From CAILZL01 sp050181835 (GTDB lineage: Bacteria; Pseudomonadota; Gammaproteobacteria; Steroidobacterales; Steroidobacteraceae), in the NCBI GenBank assembly GCA_050181835.1, contig JBFXCU010000015.1, positions 6,406-70,405 of the forward strand: a DNA stretch of 64,000 bases. The letters are read 5' to 3'. The position numbers and the translations under genes were made by a program. Below the pieces are notes generated by a model. That model made no database searches. It had not been told where the DNA came from and was given only the letters and a program-made list of their open reading frames with translations. Positions 1 through 8,680 of this stretch are shown here, in pieces. The number at the start of each line of letters is the position of its first letter. Positions within the stretch are counted from its first letter, which is position 1.

Positions 1-616
1 GTCTGTTAAGGCGCTTCCTGTGCTGTTCAATACTTTTCACATTACCGGTCTCATGGCCACGAAATTCGTCTGCTTTAATATAAAACCCGTTCGATACCAG
101 ATGCTCCGCGCATCGTTGCAATGCTTTCTGTATGTGCTTTTCTATCGTGCGGGTCGAGATGCCAAGACGCTCGGCGATTTCCTGGTATGACAGACCCTCC
201 ATTCTTTGCATGATAAAAACCCTGCGACACTGAGGCGGCAGGGCATCCAGTGCATCGCAAAAAGCGCGCAACTTTTCTTGGCCGTCTAGCGTGTCAAACA
301 GTGTGGGGCCATTATCTACGGCAATTAACTCATCCACATCCCCCACTGCTTCTTCAAACTTCTTCCTTTGTCTTTTTTTGCGGTTCAGGGCGATATTGCG
401 CGCCACCCGGAACAAAAAGGCTCGGGGAGACTGGACTTCGGTGTTTGCTTGCGCAGCTAGGGCATTGAGATAGGTTTCCTGAACCGCATCTTCAATATCC
501 TCGCGAATCACAAAAAATGTAGCCACATAACGGGTCAGGGAAGCCTTGCACTCAACAAATGCGCTGAACAACGTAGTAACGCAGCTGTCTTTACCGCCAT
601 CATCATCGTTTTTCAT
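1..616 (-). CDS. ECF (FecI-like) RNA polymerase sigma factor, partial
   Basis: Translating the minus strand from the ATG at 614-616 gives about 205 codons without a stop, running off the left edge, so the C-terminus is missing. Region 2 (about residues 15-85) contains EDIEDAVQETYLNAL and SPRAFLFRVARNIALN. Region 4 (about residues 130-178) contains the helix-turn-helix LSYQEIAERLGISTRTIEKH. This is the layout of ECF sigma factors, and the region-4 wording resembles the FecI group. That group usually pairs with a FecR anti-sigma factor and a TonB receptor; such a partner would lie outside the window. The family is clear; the regulon cannot be known from here. Confidence 0.85.
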   Translation of the reverse strand, partial: MKNDDDGGKDSCVTTLFSAFVECKASLTRYVATFFVIREDIEDAVQETYLNALAAQANTEVQSPRAFLFRVARNIALNRKKRQRKKFEEAVGDVDELIAVDNGPTLFDTLDGQEKLRAFCDALDALPPQCRRVFIMQRMEGLSYQEIAERLGISTRTIEKHIQKALQRCAEHLVSNGFYIKADEFRGHETGNVKSIEQHRKRLNR

Positions 617-1128
617 TATTGCCCCCGGGAGAAGCAGACGGCACCTATCCGGGTCAATTTGGCATAAAACATCCCACTCACGCAATCCACATATATAAAC
701 AGTCAGTGCCCGTTGGCTGCAACCCGCTGCTTGCACATAGTCATCAGATCAGAAAAACGGCGACCATTGGTTGCAACGGAGCAGACGGGTAACGGAGAGG
801 ATCTGTAGCAATGTGTAGAACGAGAGGCGTCGAGTTTGAGTGCTGCTTGACGATGACGATGAGCGCCACACCGAGACGGTGATGCAGAGTTGGGTTTTAA
901 CGACATTTGCAGATCTGACAAAGGGTGAAGGCCGGTAGCGTCATCTGATAGGTCAGAAGCACACTTTGGAATCTTTGGGCTTCAGAGTGTATTGAGGACA
1001 AGCGCATGGTGCTTAAATTGGGCTTTGTGACCGTCTCTTGCGTATGCGAGAAACATAGGGTCTAGAACCGCTGATCTTGCATTGCCTTTCAAAGACTTCA
1101 GCAGGATTTCAATGTTCTGAAACGGAAA
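617..1128. other. gene-free stretch, no recognised feature
   Basis: This 512-base stretch lies between the sigma factor start and tRNA-Arg. The only reading frame of note is a minus-strand 72-codon frame at 703-921. Its predicted peptide contains SSPLPVCSVA, vaguely reminiscent of the DSFPVPVC segment of IS982-type transposases, but the rest is low-complexity and I cannot support a gene. It may be a decayed mobile element or simply noncoding. The promoter of the sigma factor is presumably near 620-700, but no convincing box stands out. Confidence 0.35.
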
Positions 1129-1205
1129 TGGTGCGCCCGGCCAGATTCGAACTGGCGACCTTCGGCTTCGGAGGCCGACACTCTATCCAGCTGAGCTACG
1201 GGCGC
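1129..1205 (-). tRNA. tRNA-Arg (anticodon CCG)
   Basis: On the minus strand the sequence begins GCGCCCGTAGCTCAGCTGGA at 1205 and ends with CGGGCGC, discriminator A and an encoded CCA (1129-1131). The acceptor stem is seven pairs. The anticodon arm has stem TCGGC/GCCGA with loop CTCCGAA, giving anticodon CCG, which reads the arginine codon CGG. The T-arm contains GTTCGAATC. Total length is 77 nt including CCA. All four arms fold cleanly. Confidence 0.97.
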
Positions 1206-1356
1206 AAAACGGGGACGCGATAGTAGCGGCGGCGGCACATCTAATTCAACACAAAAGCCAAACTTGCCTACTACCGCATTCCGGAGTTGGTGCTATGCGA
1301 TCAGGCCGCTATACTTGCGCCCCTTAACGTCAACCAGCCTGTCATTCGGAGTCGCT

Positions 1357-1866
1357 GTGAGCGGATCTTCCCACGATAATCATTTTTTCGACACCTTCAT
1401 GCTGGTTCTCGGCATCTTGGTACTGATTGCTTTCGGTCTATATTTCGGTGCCAACGCGATCTCTATGCGCACTCAGGAAACCGAAGTACGGAGCGACCCG
1501 CTACTGCAAGCCAGCATTGCCGAGCGCATTCAGCCAGTCGGCAAAGTCGCTATTTCAGGTGAAGATAATAGCGCTGTGGAGGAAAAAGCCGCCGTAGCCG
1601 TTGAATTGAAAGACATGCCTGGCGAGCAGGTATATGGCACCGTGTGTGTCGCTTGCCACGGTACTGGATTGGCTGGCGCACCCAAATTTGGTGACAAATC
1701 AGCTTGGTCTGCGCGTATCGCTCAGGGCATCGATACGCTGCATAAACATGCGATCGAAGGCTACACCGGCAAGTCCGGCGTCATGCCCGCTAAAGGCGGC
1801 CTGACAACGGTAACCGACGCCTCGATCATGGCAGCGGTTGACTACATGGTTAGTCAGTCCAAGTAA
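1357..1866 (+). CDS. membrane-anchored cytochrome c5-type protein
   Basis: A 169-residue protein with one N-terminal membrane anchor (about residues 10-35) and one class-I cytochrome c domain. The heme motif CVACH is at residues 97-101, and the likely axial Met lies in GVMPAKGG near residue 145. It probably carries electrons at the periplasmic face of the inner membrane. I chose the GTG at 1357 because GGAG sits six bases upstream and the peptide then starts just before the anchor; a longer in-frame start at 1264 would add an atypical leader. It is followed by a hairpin terminator and converges with comM. Confidence 0.85.
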   Translation: MSGSSHDNHFFDTFMLVLGILVLIAFGLYFGANAISMRTQETEVRSDPLLQASIAERIQPVGKVAISGEDNSAVEEKAAVAVELKDMPGEQVYGTVCVACHGTGLAGAPKFGDKSAWSARIAQGIDTLHKHAIEGYTGKSGVMPAKGGLTTVTDASIMAAVDYMVSQSK

Positions 1867-1887
1867 GGAAACTCACCTTCGACTCAC

Positions 1888-1919
1888 AGCCGACCTCGCC
1901 TAGCCAAGTCGGCTTTTTT
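1888..1919 (+). terminator. rho-independent terminator after cytochrome c5
   Basis: Stem AGCCGAC/GTCGGCT (1888-1894 and 1908-1914) is followed by a run of T, just after the cytochrome stop codon and before the convergent comM stop. Confidence 0.75.
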
Positions 1920-1936
1920 ATGGTCTATTTTTGAGC

Positions 1937-3451
1937 TCAATCAGCCGCCCGATCCAGGCAGCGTAATGAAATAGCTTCGCTAACGTGCGCCGCATCCACC
2001 GTTACCATCCCCTGTAAATCTGCAATGCTGCGCGCTACTTTCAGAATGCGGTGATAGGCGCGCGCCGACAGCGAAAATTTTTGCATGGCGCGGGACAGCA
2101 AAGCTTGCGCTGTGGGCGCTGGCTTACACCAGCATTCAACTTGTGACGCAGAAAGGCGCGCGTTACACACTCCCTGACGCTGCCATTGCCGTTCGCGTGC
2201 CTCCCGCACACGCTGCGCTACCACGTCACTACTGTCACTTGGTGGTGCGCATTCCTGCAACTGTTCAGCACTAATACGCGGCACTTCCACGTGCATATCG
2301 AGGCGATCCAGTAACGGGCCAGAGATGCGCAAGCGATAGCGCTGGATTTGCTCAGCCGTACAACGACACTTACCGGCCACATCACCCAGATAGCCGCAAG
2401 GACAGGGATTCATCGCCGCAATCAATTGAAATCGAGCGGGAAATTCCGCTTGGCGCGCGGCACGCGAGATATTAATGCTGCCACTTTCCATCGGTTCCCG
2501 CAGTACCTCTAAAACGCGGCGATCAAACTCCGGCAACTCGTCAAGAAACAACACGCCATTGTGCGCCAGTGAAATTTCGCCGGGTCGCGGCTGCGAACCG
2601 CCACCCACCAATGCCACACCCGAAGCGGTGTGATGCGGCGCTCGAAAGGGTCGGATGCGCCAACGGGCTAGATCAATCCCCTGACCAATCAAGGAACGAA
2701 TTGCGGCCGTCTGTAACGCTTCAGCATCATTCAAGCTGGGCAAAATTCCAGGCAAACGCTGCGCCAGCATGCTCTTGCCAGTTCCGGGTGGACCCATAAA
2801 CAACAAACTATGTTCCCCAGCCGCCGCTATCTCCAGCGCGCGCTTGGCCAGTGACTGACCGCGTACCTCACTGAGATCGGGTACCTTAACGCGCTCAACA
2901 GCAACTTCGGCAGCGACCGCAAACGGCAGTATCTGCGCACCATTCAGATGAGCACACACCTGTAACAGATGCGTGGCGGTAAAGGCCTTGCAGTTGGCAA
3001 TCACACAGGCCTCATCACTATTGGCACTCGGCAATATCACCGGATGCCCCGCATTCGTTGCGGCTAGTGCCGCAATCAACGCGCCACTGATGGGACGCAA
3101 CTCGCCGCTTAATGACAGCTCGCCATAGAACTCAGTCGTCGCAAACGTATCAGCACGCGCCGCCAACTGCCCGGATGCCTGCAGAATGCCAATGGCAATG
3201 GGCAGTTCGAATCGCCCGCCCTCCTTGGGTAAATCAGCAGGCGCGAGATTAACGGTAATGCGCCCCGGCGGCAGTTCGAAATGGCAATTGAGTAAGGCCG
3301 CCCGGACACGATCCTTACTTTCTTTAACTACCGCCTCAGGCAAACCGACAATGGTGAAACTAGGTAGGCCACTGCCAATATCAACTTCAACACAGACTTG
3401 GGGTGCTGCCATGCCGAATTGGGCACGGCTGAGAATAGTGGCGATGGCCAT
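1937..3451 (-). CDS. comM: YifB/ComM family Mg-chelatase-like AAA+ ATPase
   Basis: A 504-residue protein of usual ComM length. The N-terminal ChlI-like domain begins MAIATILSRAQFG and includes GLPEAVVKESKDRVRAAL. The AAA+ core has a Walker A motif GPPGTGKS near residue 220, a Walker B region NGVLFLDELPEF, and the family-specific AMNPCPCGYLGD. The C-terminal Mg-chelatase domain ends with RCLDRAAD. In transformable gammaproteobacteria ComM is a hexameric helicase that promotes branch migration during natural transformation; that role is family knowledge. The gene lies downstream of ubiK on the same strand with a 28-base gap. Confidence 0.93.
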   Translation of the reverse strand: MAIATILSRAQFGMAAPQVCVEVDIGSGLPSFTIVGLPEAVVKESKDRVRAALLNCHFELPPGRITVNLAPADLPKEGGRFELPIAIGILQASGQLAARADTFATTEFYGELSLSGELRPISGALIAALAATNAGHPVILPSANSDEACVIANCKAFTATHLLQVCAHLNGAQILPFAVAAEVAVERVKVPDLSEVRGQSLAKRALEIAAAGEHSLLFMGPPGTGKSMLAQRLPGILPSLNDAEALQTAAIRSLIGQGIDLARWRIRPFRAPHHTASGVALVGGGSQPRPGEISLAHNGVLFLDELPEFDRRVLEVLREPMESGSINISRAARQAEFPARFQLIAAMNPCPCGYLGDVAGKCRCTAEQIQRYRLRISGPLLDRLDMHVEVPRISAEQLQECAPPSDSSDVVAQRVREARERQWQRQGVCNARLSASQVECWCKPAPTAQALLSRAMQKFSLSARAYHRILKVARSIADLQGMVTVDAAHVSEAISLRCLDRAAD

Positions 3452-3479
3452 GTAAACATCCTTGTTTTACGTGAGCGGG

Positions 3480-3734
3480 CTAGTACTTTGGGCTTTCCAG
3501 CTGCTGTAGTCGCTGCTCCAGAGCAGCCAATTTTTCACGGGTACGCTGTAACACCCCGGCCTGAATATCAAATTCGCGTCGCGACACCAATTCCATTTTG
3601 CTCAGAGCGGACTGTAAGACAGCCTTGAAATTCTGTTCTATGTCACGCCGCAGGTAGCTCGCGCCGTCTGGCAAAGATGCCGACAACTTGCGCGCCAATT
3701 CACTTAGTTTCTGATCGATGCTAGGCACGTCCAT
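3480..3734 (-). CDS. ubiK: UbiK (YqiC) ubiquinone-biosynthesis accessory factor
   Basis: An 84-residue protein starting MDVPSIDQKLSELARKLS and ending in a long charged coiled coil (REKLAALEQRLQQLE). This matches the BMFP/YqiC family, whose members form trimers that bind lipids and UbiJ and assist aerobic ubiquinone synthesis. The N-terminal half is amphipathic, as expected. I chose the ATG at 3734 rather than the GTG one codon upstream; GGAG lies about 11 bases upstream. It precedes comM on the same strand and is divergent from glnK. Confidence 0.88.
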   Translation of the reverse strand: MDVPSIDQKLSELARKLSASLPDGASYLRRDIEQNFKAVLQSALSKMELVSRREFDIQAGVLQRTREKLAALEQRLQQLESPKY

Positions 3735-3867
3735 CACTCTGACAACTCCGGTTAGGTAGATTCGGACTGTACGGAGCTAAGCGACCGAGCTCAAGTGCCG
3801 TTGCAGACGACTCATGCGCCACCTTGAAGCGGCATCAAGTCTCGAGTCCTGCTTTGTCGCCACTTTA

Positions 3868-3884
3868 TGCACTAATTTGTGACA
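3868..3884. promoter_or_regulatory. possible NtrC-binding site
   Basis: TGCACTAATTTGTGACA resembles the NtrC dyad (TGCAC, short spacer, GTGCA) with one half degenerate. Its centre lies about 128 bases upstream of the transcription start predicted from the sigma-54 promoter at 3979, a usual enhancer distance. Only one site was seen. Confidence 0.4.
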
Positions 3885-3978
3885 TACAACCTCATTCATG
3901 CTCTTTAATTGGGCATCAAACATAGCTCCAATTCAAATGAATAGTGGGTTTATAGGTCATTAAAGATCAACAACCTCA

Positions 3979-3994
3979 TGGCACAAAAGATGCA
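3979..3994 (+). promoter_or_regulatory. sigma-54 promoter of glnK-amtB
   Basis: TGGCACAAAAGATGCA has the -24 GG and -12 GC dinucleotides exactly ten bases apart and a full TGGCAC box; the -12 box is ATGCA against the consensus TTGCA. It lies 77 bases upstream of the glnK start. Nitrogen-regulated glnK-amtB operons of proteobacteria are normally sigma-54/NtrC dependent, so motif and context agree. Confidence 0.75.
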
Positions 3995-4070
3995 ACTGCT
4001 CCCCGTAGAGCCAAGCGCCAGAAATGGCACTTGATTCAACCTTGATGAAACCGACAGGAGCAAGCGATCG

Positions 4071-4409
4071 ATGAAACTGATCACCGCCATCATCAAGCCA
4101 TTCAAGCTTGATGACGTCAGACAGGCGGTGGCGGATATCGGCGTGCAGGGCATCACAGTCACGGAAGTACAGGGATCGGGACGACAGCACGGGCATACCG
4201 AGCTGTATCGCGGTGCTGAGTACAGCGTGACTTCGCTACCCAAAACCAAAATCGAGCTCGCCGTTGACGACTCGGATTTGGAACAGGTGGTCGAAGCGAT
4301 CATGAATGTGGCGCGCACCGGCAAGATTGGCGACGGCAAGGTGTTTGTCCTCGACTTACCACAGGCAGTGCGAATCCGCACTGGCGAGGTAGGAATCGAG
4401 GCCATTTGA
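4071..4409 (+). CDS. glnK: nitrogen regulatory PII protein GlnK
   Basis: A 112-residue PII protein of exact family length. The T-loop carries ELYRGAEYSV with Tyr51 at the usual uridylylation position, and the C-terminal signature TGKIGDGKVFVLDL is complete. PII trimers bind ATP/ADP and 2-oxoglutarate; GlnK blocks the ammonium channel AmtB when nitrogen is plentiful. The adjacent amtB, 68 bases downstream on the same strand, and the sigma-54 promoter upstream support GlnK rather than GlnB. The start is ATG at 4071. Confidence 0.95.
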   Translation: MKLITAIIKPFKLDDVRQAVADIGVQGITVTEVQGSGRQHGHTELYRGAEYSVTSLPKTKIELAVDDSDLEQVVEAIMNVARTGKIGDGKVFVLDLPQAVRIRTGEVGIEAI

Positions 4410-4477
4410 ATCAGGTTCAGACTTGGTAATGACCCGCAGGCAGTTTTACAGCAACTACATCTCGCAGGAGAACGACA

Positions 4478-6001
4478 GTGAATAAACCTCTGGCACTTAG
4501 AAAAGTGCTGACCCCATTGTGGAGCGCCGCGCTCATCGCTTTGGCAATGTTCAGCACCAACCCGGCCTTCGCTCAGGAGTCAGCCCCCCCTGAAACCACT
4601 GCCATCAGTGCGGAAGCGCCAGCGGCCGCAGCTGTTGATGCAGCCGCTTCCGCAGCGGCGGCCGTAACAGCGCCAGCGGCTGCACCCAGCTTTGATAAAG
4701 GCGATATGGCCTGGATGATGGTAGCCACTGCCTTCGTGCTGTTTATGACAGTGCCTGGCTTGGCGCTGTTCTATACCGGCATGGTTCGTACAAAGAACTC
4801 CCTGTCCACTGTCATGCAGAGCTTCGCTATTTTCTGCGTCATCGGCGTGTTGTGGTTTGTGTACGGTTACAGCGCCGCATTCACAGGCAATAATCCATTC
4901 TTCGGCACGTTGGACAAGCTGTTCATGAATGGCGTTGACCTGAACACGGCCGGAGCCACTTTCAGCAAGGGCGTGTACATCCCCGACATGCTGTTCTGCG
5001 TATTCCAGCTGACCTTCGCCGCCATTACGGTGGCACTGATCTGCGGTGGCTATGCCGAACGCTTTAAGTTCTCCGCCATGCTGATTTTCAGTGTATTGTG
5101 GTTCACCTTTGCCTACATTCCCATGGCACACATGGTTTGGTATTGGGACGGCCCGGATGCCTATCCCACAGGTGATGCCGATGCGGCTGCGACCGCACTT
5201 AGCCATGCAGGCTTCTTGTTCCAGAAGGGTGCTATCGACTTCGCTGGCGGCACCGTGGTGCATATCAATGCGGGTATTGCTGCGCTGGTTTGTGCCTTGG
5301 TACTCGGCAAGCGCAAGAACTACGGCAAGGTTTCGATGGCTCCACACAGCCTGATGATGTCTGCTGTCGGTACCGGCATGCTGTGGATGGGCTGGTTCGG
5401 CTTCAACGCCGGTTCAGCACTGGAAGCGGGTGCCACGGCAGGTCTGGCGTTCTTCAACACGCTGGTCGGTACCGCCGTGGCAGGCACTGCCTGGATGCTG
5501 ACGGAGTGGATTGTCAAGGGTAAGCCCAGCCTGCTGGGTGTGTGCTCGGGCATCGTTGCTGGTCTGGTCGCAGTTACCCCTGCCTGCGGCTGGGTAGGCC
5601 CGATGGGCGCTTTCGTGATCTGTGCGGTAGCAGGCGTGGGGTGTTTTTTCTCCGCAACCAAGCTCAAGCACATGCTGGGTTACGACGATGCGCTGGACGC
5701 CTTTGGCGTGCACTGCATTGGCGGCATCATCGGTGCCCTCGGCACAGGTATTTTTGTCAACCCAGCCTTGGGTGGCACCGGCGTATGGGACTACACCGCA
5801 GAAGCGGTGGCTCCCTATGATTTCGGCGTACAGATGAGTGCCCAGCTGTGGGCCATTGGCACCGCACTGGTCTGGTCTGGCCTGGTCGCCTTGGTCATTA
5901 TGCTGGCACTGAAGTACACCATCGGCGTACGCTCCAGCGACGAAGACCAGGAAGAAGGTCTGGATCTGGCCGATCACGGCGAAAAGGCTTACAACATGTA
6001 A
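4478..6001 (+). CDS. amtB: ammonium channel AmtB
   Basis: A 507-residue Amt/MEP/Rh channel. It starts with a cleavable signal peptide ending near PAFAQE, then an Ala/Pro-rich linker of about 45 residues (to about residue 75), then eleven membrane helices starting at GDMAWMMVATAFVLFMTVPG. Conserved Amt segments include ALFYTGMVR, the GGYAER segment, FAGGTVVHINAG and DAFGVHCIGGIIGALGTG, which carries one of the twin pore histidines. It moves ammonium across the inner membrane and is gated by GlnK. ACGACAGTG shows the ATG-equivalent start is GTG at 4478, with AGGAGAA nearby upstream. A strong terminator follows. Confidence 0.95.
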   Translation: MNKPLALRKVLTPLWSAALIALAMFSTNPAFAQESAPPETTAISAEAPAAAAVDAAASAAAAVTAPAAAPSFDKGDMAWMMVATAFVLFMTVPGLALFYTGMVRTKNSLSTVMQSFAIFCVIGVLWFVYGYSAAFTGNNPFFGTLDKLFMNGVDLNTAGATFSKGVYIPDMLFCVFQLTFAAITVALICGGYAERFKFSAMLIFSVLWFTFAYIPMAHMVWYWDGPDAYPTGDADAAATALSHAGFLFQKGAIDFAGGTVVHINAGIAALVCALVLGKRKNYGKVSMAPHSLMMSAVGTGMLWMGWFGFNAGSALEAGATAGLAFFNTLVGTAVAGTAWMLTEWIVKGKPSLLGVCSGIVAGLVAVTPACGWVGPMGAFVICAVAGVGCFFSATKLKHMLGYDDALDAFGVHCIGGIIGALGTGIFVNPALGGTGVWDYTAEAVAPYDFGVQMSAQLWAIGTALVWSGLVALVIMLALKYTIGVRSSDEDQEEGLDLADHGEKAYNM

Positions 6002-6031
6002 GTCGCAGACAAGCCGCTTCGGGCTTCAACG

Positions 6032-6060
6032 ACGGGCGCCGCAAGGCGCCCGTTTTGTTT
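6032..6060 (+). terminator. rho-independent terminator after amtB
   Basis: Perfect stem ACGGGCGCC/GGCGCCCGT with a GCAA tetraloop (6032-6053), followed by TTTGTTT. It closes the glnK-amtB operon. Confidence 0.93.
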
Positions 6061-6189
6061 TGTGTTTTCCCCCAGTTTGTGACCCGGTTCAATACAGCCG
6101 GGCCCAGCTTTGCCAGAATTGCCGCCGGGATATTTTTTGTGACAGAGTTCACCCACCGGTAAACACTGCCGCGACCATCGGAGATCTGC

Positions 6190-6645
6190 ATGCTACGCGT
6201 AACCACCCTGCTCGCTCTTGGCTTACTCACCTGTACGGTCAGTCAGGCTGATGTTTATAAATACACGGATAAGAACGGTCAGGTGCAATACACCGACAAA
6301 CCTGAACTGCTACCGGCCGAGCTACTGACCAAGATCAAATCACAGCGTACTGACAACTCAGCCATCGCTGATCGCGTCGCTGCGGATTTGAAAGCACGTG
6401 ATGCTGCCGCCAAAGCCCAGCAAGCAAATACCGAAAGTGCTGCCGACAAACAAAAGGCTGCCGATATCACCGCCGCCGACAAAGCCGATCGTTGCACCCG
6501 CGCCCGCGCTCGCTACGAGAGCGTTACCACTACCGGCCGCGTGTATTCGCTGGATGCCAATGGTCAGCGGGTTTATATGGACAACAATCAACTTGACCAG
6601 ACTCGCGCAGCAGCCCAAGAGCAAATGGACACGTGGTGTAACTAA
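6190..6645 (+). CDS. DUF4124 domain periplasmic protein
   Basis: A 151-residue protein with a short Sec signal peptide (residues 1-20, LLTCTVSQA) followed directly by the DUF4124 motif DVYKYTDKNGQVQYTDKP. The middle is Ala/Lys/Asp-rich and likely helical, and the C-terminal part has two Cys (DRCTRARARYESV and the final DTWCN) that could form a disulfide. DUF4124 proteins are common in proteobacterial periplasms; no biochemical role is established. The start at 6190 places the signal peptide at the very N-terminus. Confidence 0.8.
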   Translation: MLRVTTLLALGLLTCTVSQADVYKYTDKNGQVQYTDKPELLPAELLTKIKSQRTDNSAIADRVAADLKARDAAAKAQQANTESAADKQKAADITAADKADRCTRARARYESVTTTGRVYSLDANGQRVYMDNNQLDQTRAAAQEQMDTWCN

Positions 6646-6725
6646 ACCAAAAGATTGACATGTAAAGCTACACTGGCGTGGCGATCCCAATACAAGTCAC
6701 GGGCGGCCACGTTCGTTTGAACAAT

Positions 6726-7595
6726 ATGAAAACAGGCTTCATCGGACTCGGCGCCATGGGCGTCGGCATGGCGCGCAACCTGCACCAGCAAGGCTTGCTC
6801 ACTGTGGTGTGGAATCGGCATGCCAACAAGGCAGTGACCTTGGCTAAAGAATTGAACTGTCTTACGGTTGCCGCGCTACCCGACATTACCGCTCACTGTG
6901 ATGCGCTGGTGCTATGCGTATCCGCCGATCAGGATGTACTTGAAGTCATTGCGCAGCTACAACCTACACTACGCCCCGGCATGCTGGTGATTGATTGTTC
7001 AACAGTGAGTGCCACCACGGCGCGCAAGTGCGCCGCACAATTAGCCAGTATTAGCTGTGAGTTTCTCGATGCACCGGTTAGCGGTGGGATAGAAGGCGCA
7101 CGACTAGGCTCGCTAGCCATCATGGTCGGCGGTTCGACCGATGCTTTCGCACACGCACAGCCAATATTGACCGCTATGGGTAAAACCATCACTCACTTTG
7201 GTACTAATGGCTGCGGTCAGGCCGCTAAAGCCACTAATCAGATTCTGTGCGCAGGGGCAATTCAAGCGGCAGCGGAAGCCATGGCCTTTGCCGAAGCCGA
7301 AGGCTTACCACTGGATAGACTCATTGCCACTCTGAGCAATGGCGCTGGCAGCAGCTGGTACTTCAACAATCGTGCAGTCAACATGATGAACGACAGTTAT
7401 GCAGGTGGCTTCAAGGTGCGCCTGCACGAAAAGGATCTGAAAATCTGCCGCAACATGGCCGAACAACATGGCGCGCACTTGCCGTTAATCGAAATGACCT
7501 TGATTCAGTATCGCCGCCTGATTGAACAGGGGCATGGTGAGGAAGATATCTCCACACTATTCCGCCTGAAGCAAGCACTATTCAATGCTTCATGA
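6726..7595 (+). CDS. 3-hydroxyisobutyrate dehydrogenase family NAD(P)-dependent oxidoreductase
   Basis: A 289-residue beta-hydroxyacid dehydrogenase. The N-terminal Rossmann fold opens MKTGFIGLGAMGVGMARNL. The substrate-binding motif is DAPVSGGIEGARLGSLAIMVGG in its usual place (about residue 118), and the catalytic Lys lies in GQAAKATNQ. The C-terminal helical domain has the usual FKVRLHEKDLKI. It reduces or oxidises a small beta-hydroxyacid; the exact substrate (3-hydroxyisobutyrate, tartronate semialdehyde or another) cannot be told. I chose ATG 6726, at which the Rossmann strand starts. Its stop overlaps the next gene's start as ATGA, which suggests translational coupling. Confidence 0.87.
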   Translation: MKTGFIGLGAMGVGMARNLHQQGLLTVVWNRHANKAVTLAKELNCLTVAALPDITAHCDALVLCVSADQDVLEVIAQLQPTLRPGMLVIDCSTVSATTARKCAAQLASISCEFLDAPVSGGIEGARLGSLAIMVGGSTDAFAHAQPILTAMGKTITHFGTNGCGQAAKATNQILCAGAIQAAAEAMAFAEAEGLPLDRLIATLSNGAGSSWYFNNRAVNMMNDSYAGGFKVRLHEKDLKICRNMAEQHGAHLPLIEMTLIQYRRLIEQGHGEEDISTLFRLKQALFNAS

Positions 7596-8680
7596 ACGCC
7601 CCCTCACCTAATAACGCCAGCAACACTCGGTTTCATCTACCCGATTTCTGCACCGGCAACAGCACGCTGGCCGTGGTATTGATTGTCGAACTGGTGGCGC
7701 TGATCCTCACCGTTGCACGCCAACCTTTGCACTACAACTTCTGGATTGATCTGGCCGGTAACTCGCTATTCTTACTTTGGCAGGGGCTGATTTGCGCAGC
7801 AGTGCTATGTCGTAGCAAACCTTGGCTCACACGCTATCGCGCACAGCGCGCTTATCTGTTCACACTGGGGTTGATGCTGATTGTTGCCATTGGCGTTGCT
7901 GAAGTGGTGTATCAGCTCGGTGCGCGCTTGGGTGGTGGCATTGGCGTCCTTGTCAACGTGTTCCCGAATAACCATCCTGGTTTTCTGCTCGGTACCTTCA
8001 CCGTCGCCTTCATCGTCAGCAGTCTTGCGCTGCGCTATTTTCATGTCACAGCTGAATGGCGCAACAGCATTGAACTGGAAGCACAGGCACGTATTCGTGC
8101 CCTGCAAGCACGTATAAGACCCCACTTTCTGTTCAATAGCATGAATACCATTGCATCACTAACACGCAGTGATCCCCAACGTGCTGAAGAAGCTGTAGAA
8201 GATCTGGCTGATCTGTTTCGCGCCAATCTCAGCGAAGCACGTAGCTGGATTCCACTTAAGGAAGAACTGGAAATCGCCCGCATCTACCAACGCATCGAAC
8301 AGCTGCGCTTAGGTGATCGTCTCAAAGTAAAATGGAACATCACCGAACTACCGATGCGAGCGCTAGTACCTAGTCTGCTGGTGCAACCACTACTGGAGAA
8401 CGCGGTATATCACGGCATCGAACCCTTACTTGGCGGTGGCACCATCACCATCACCGGCCACTGTGATGGTGAACAGATCGAGCTATCAGTCAGCAACCCC
8501 ACGCCAAATATAGAAAACCTGTTGAAGCATGTCGGCAATGGCATTGCGCTGGATAATATCCAGCAACGACTGGATCTTGCCTGGCCAGGACAAGCTCAGG
8601 TTGAGCTGCAACAAGCAGTGGATAGTTATCGCGTGCTGCTACGTTTTCCGTATCAGGAACAGCATGAGCCAAATAGATGA
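7592..8680 (+). CDS. LytS/AlgZ-type sensor histidine kinase
   Basis: A 362-residue membrane histidine kinase. About four membrane helices occupy residues 22-165, then comes a His_kinase domain of the LytS type with phospho-acceptor His in ARIRPHFLFNSMNTIASL near residue 182. The HATPase domain follows, with VQPLLENAVYHGIEP as the N-box and HVGNGIALDNIQQRL as the G-box. In Pseudomonas the matching AlgZ (FimS) lies beside algR and hemC, and the same order is seen here with the LytTR regulator and hemC downstream. The sensed signal is unknown. It overlaps both neighbours, so it is probably co-translated with them. Confidence 0.88.
   Translation: MNAPSPNNASNTRFHLPDFCTGNSTLAVVLIVELVALILTVARQPLHYNFWIDLAGNSLFLLWQGLICAAVLCRSKPWLTRYRAQRAYLFTLGLMLIVAIGVAEVVYQLGARLGGGIGVLVNVFPNNHPGFLLGTFTVAFIVSSLALRYFHVTAEWRNSIELEAQARIRALQARIRPHFLFNSMNTIASLTRSDPQRAEEAVEDLADLFRANLSEARSWIPLKEELEIARIYQRIEQLRLGDRLKVKWNITELPMRALVPSLLVQPLLENAVYHGIEPLLGGGTITITGHCDGEQIELSVSNPTPNIENLLKHVGNGIALDNIQQRLDLAWPGQAQVELQQAVDSYRVLLRFPYQEQHEPNR

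Noticed and set aside
4027..4042. Second TGGCAC box upstream of glnK as a sigma-54 promoter
   Set aside because: No GC dinucleotide lies ten bases after the GG, so the -12 element is missing; the box at 3979 fits much better.
4580..5347. Long minus-strand open frame opposite amtB
   Set aside because: It is a shadow of the amtB coding sequence with no recognisable protein features.
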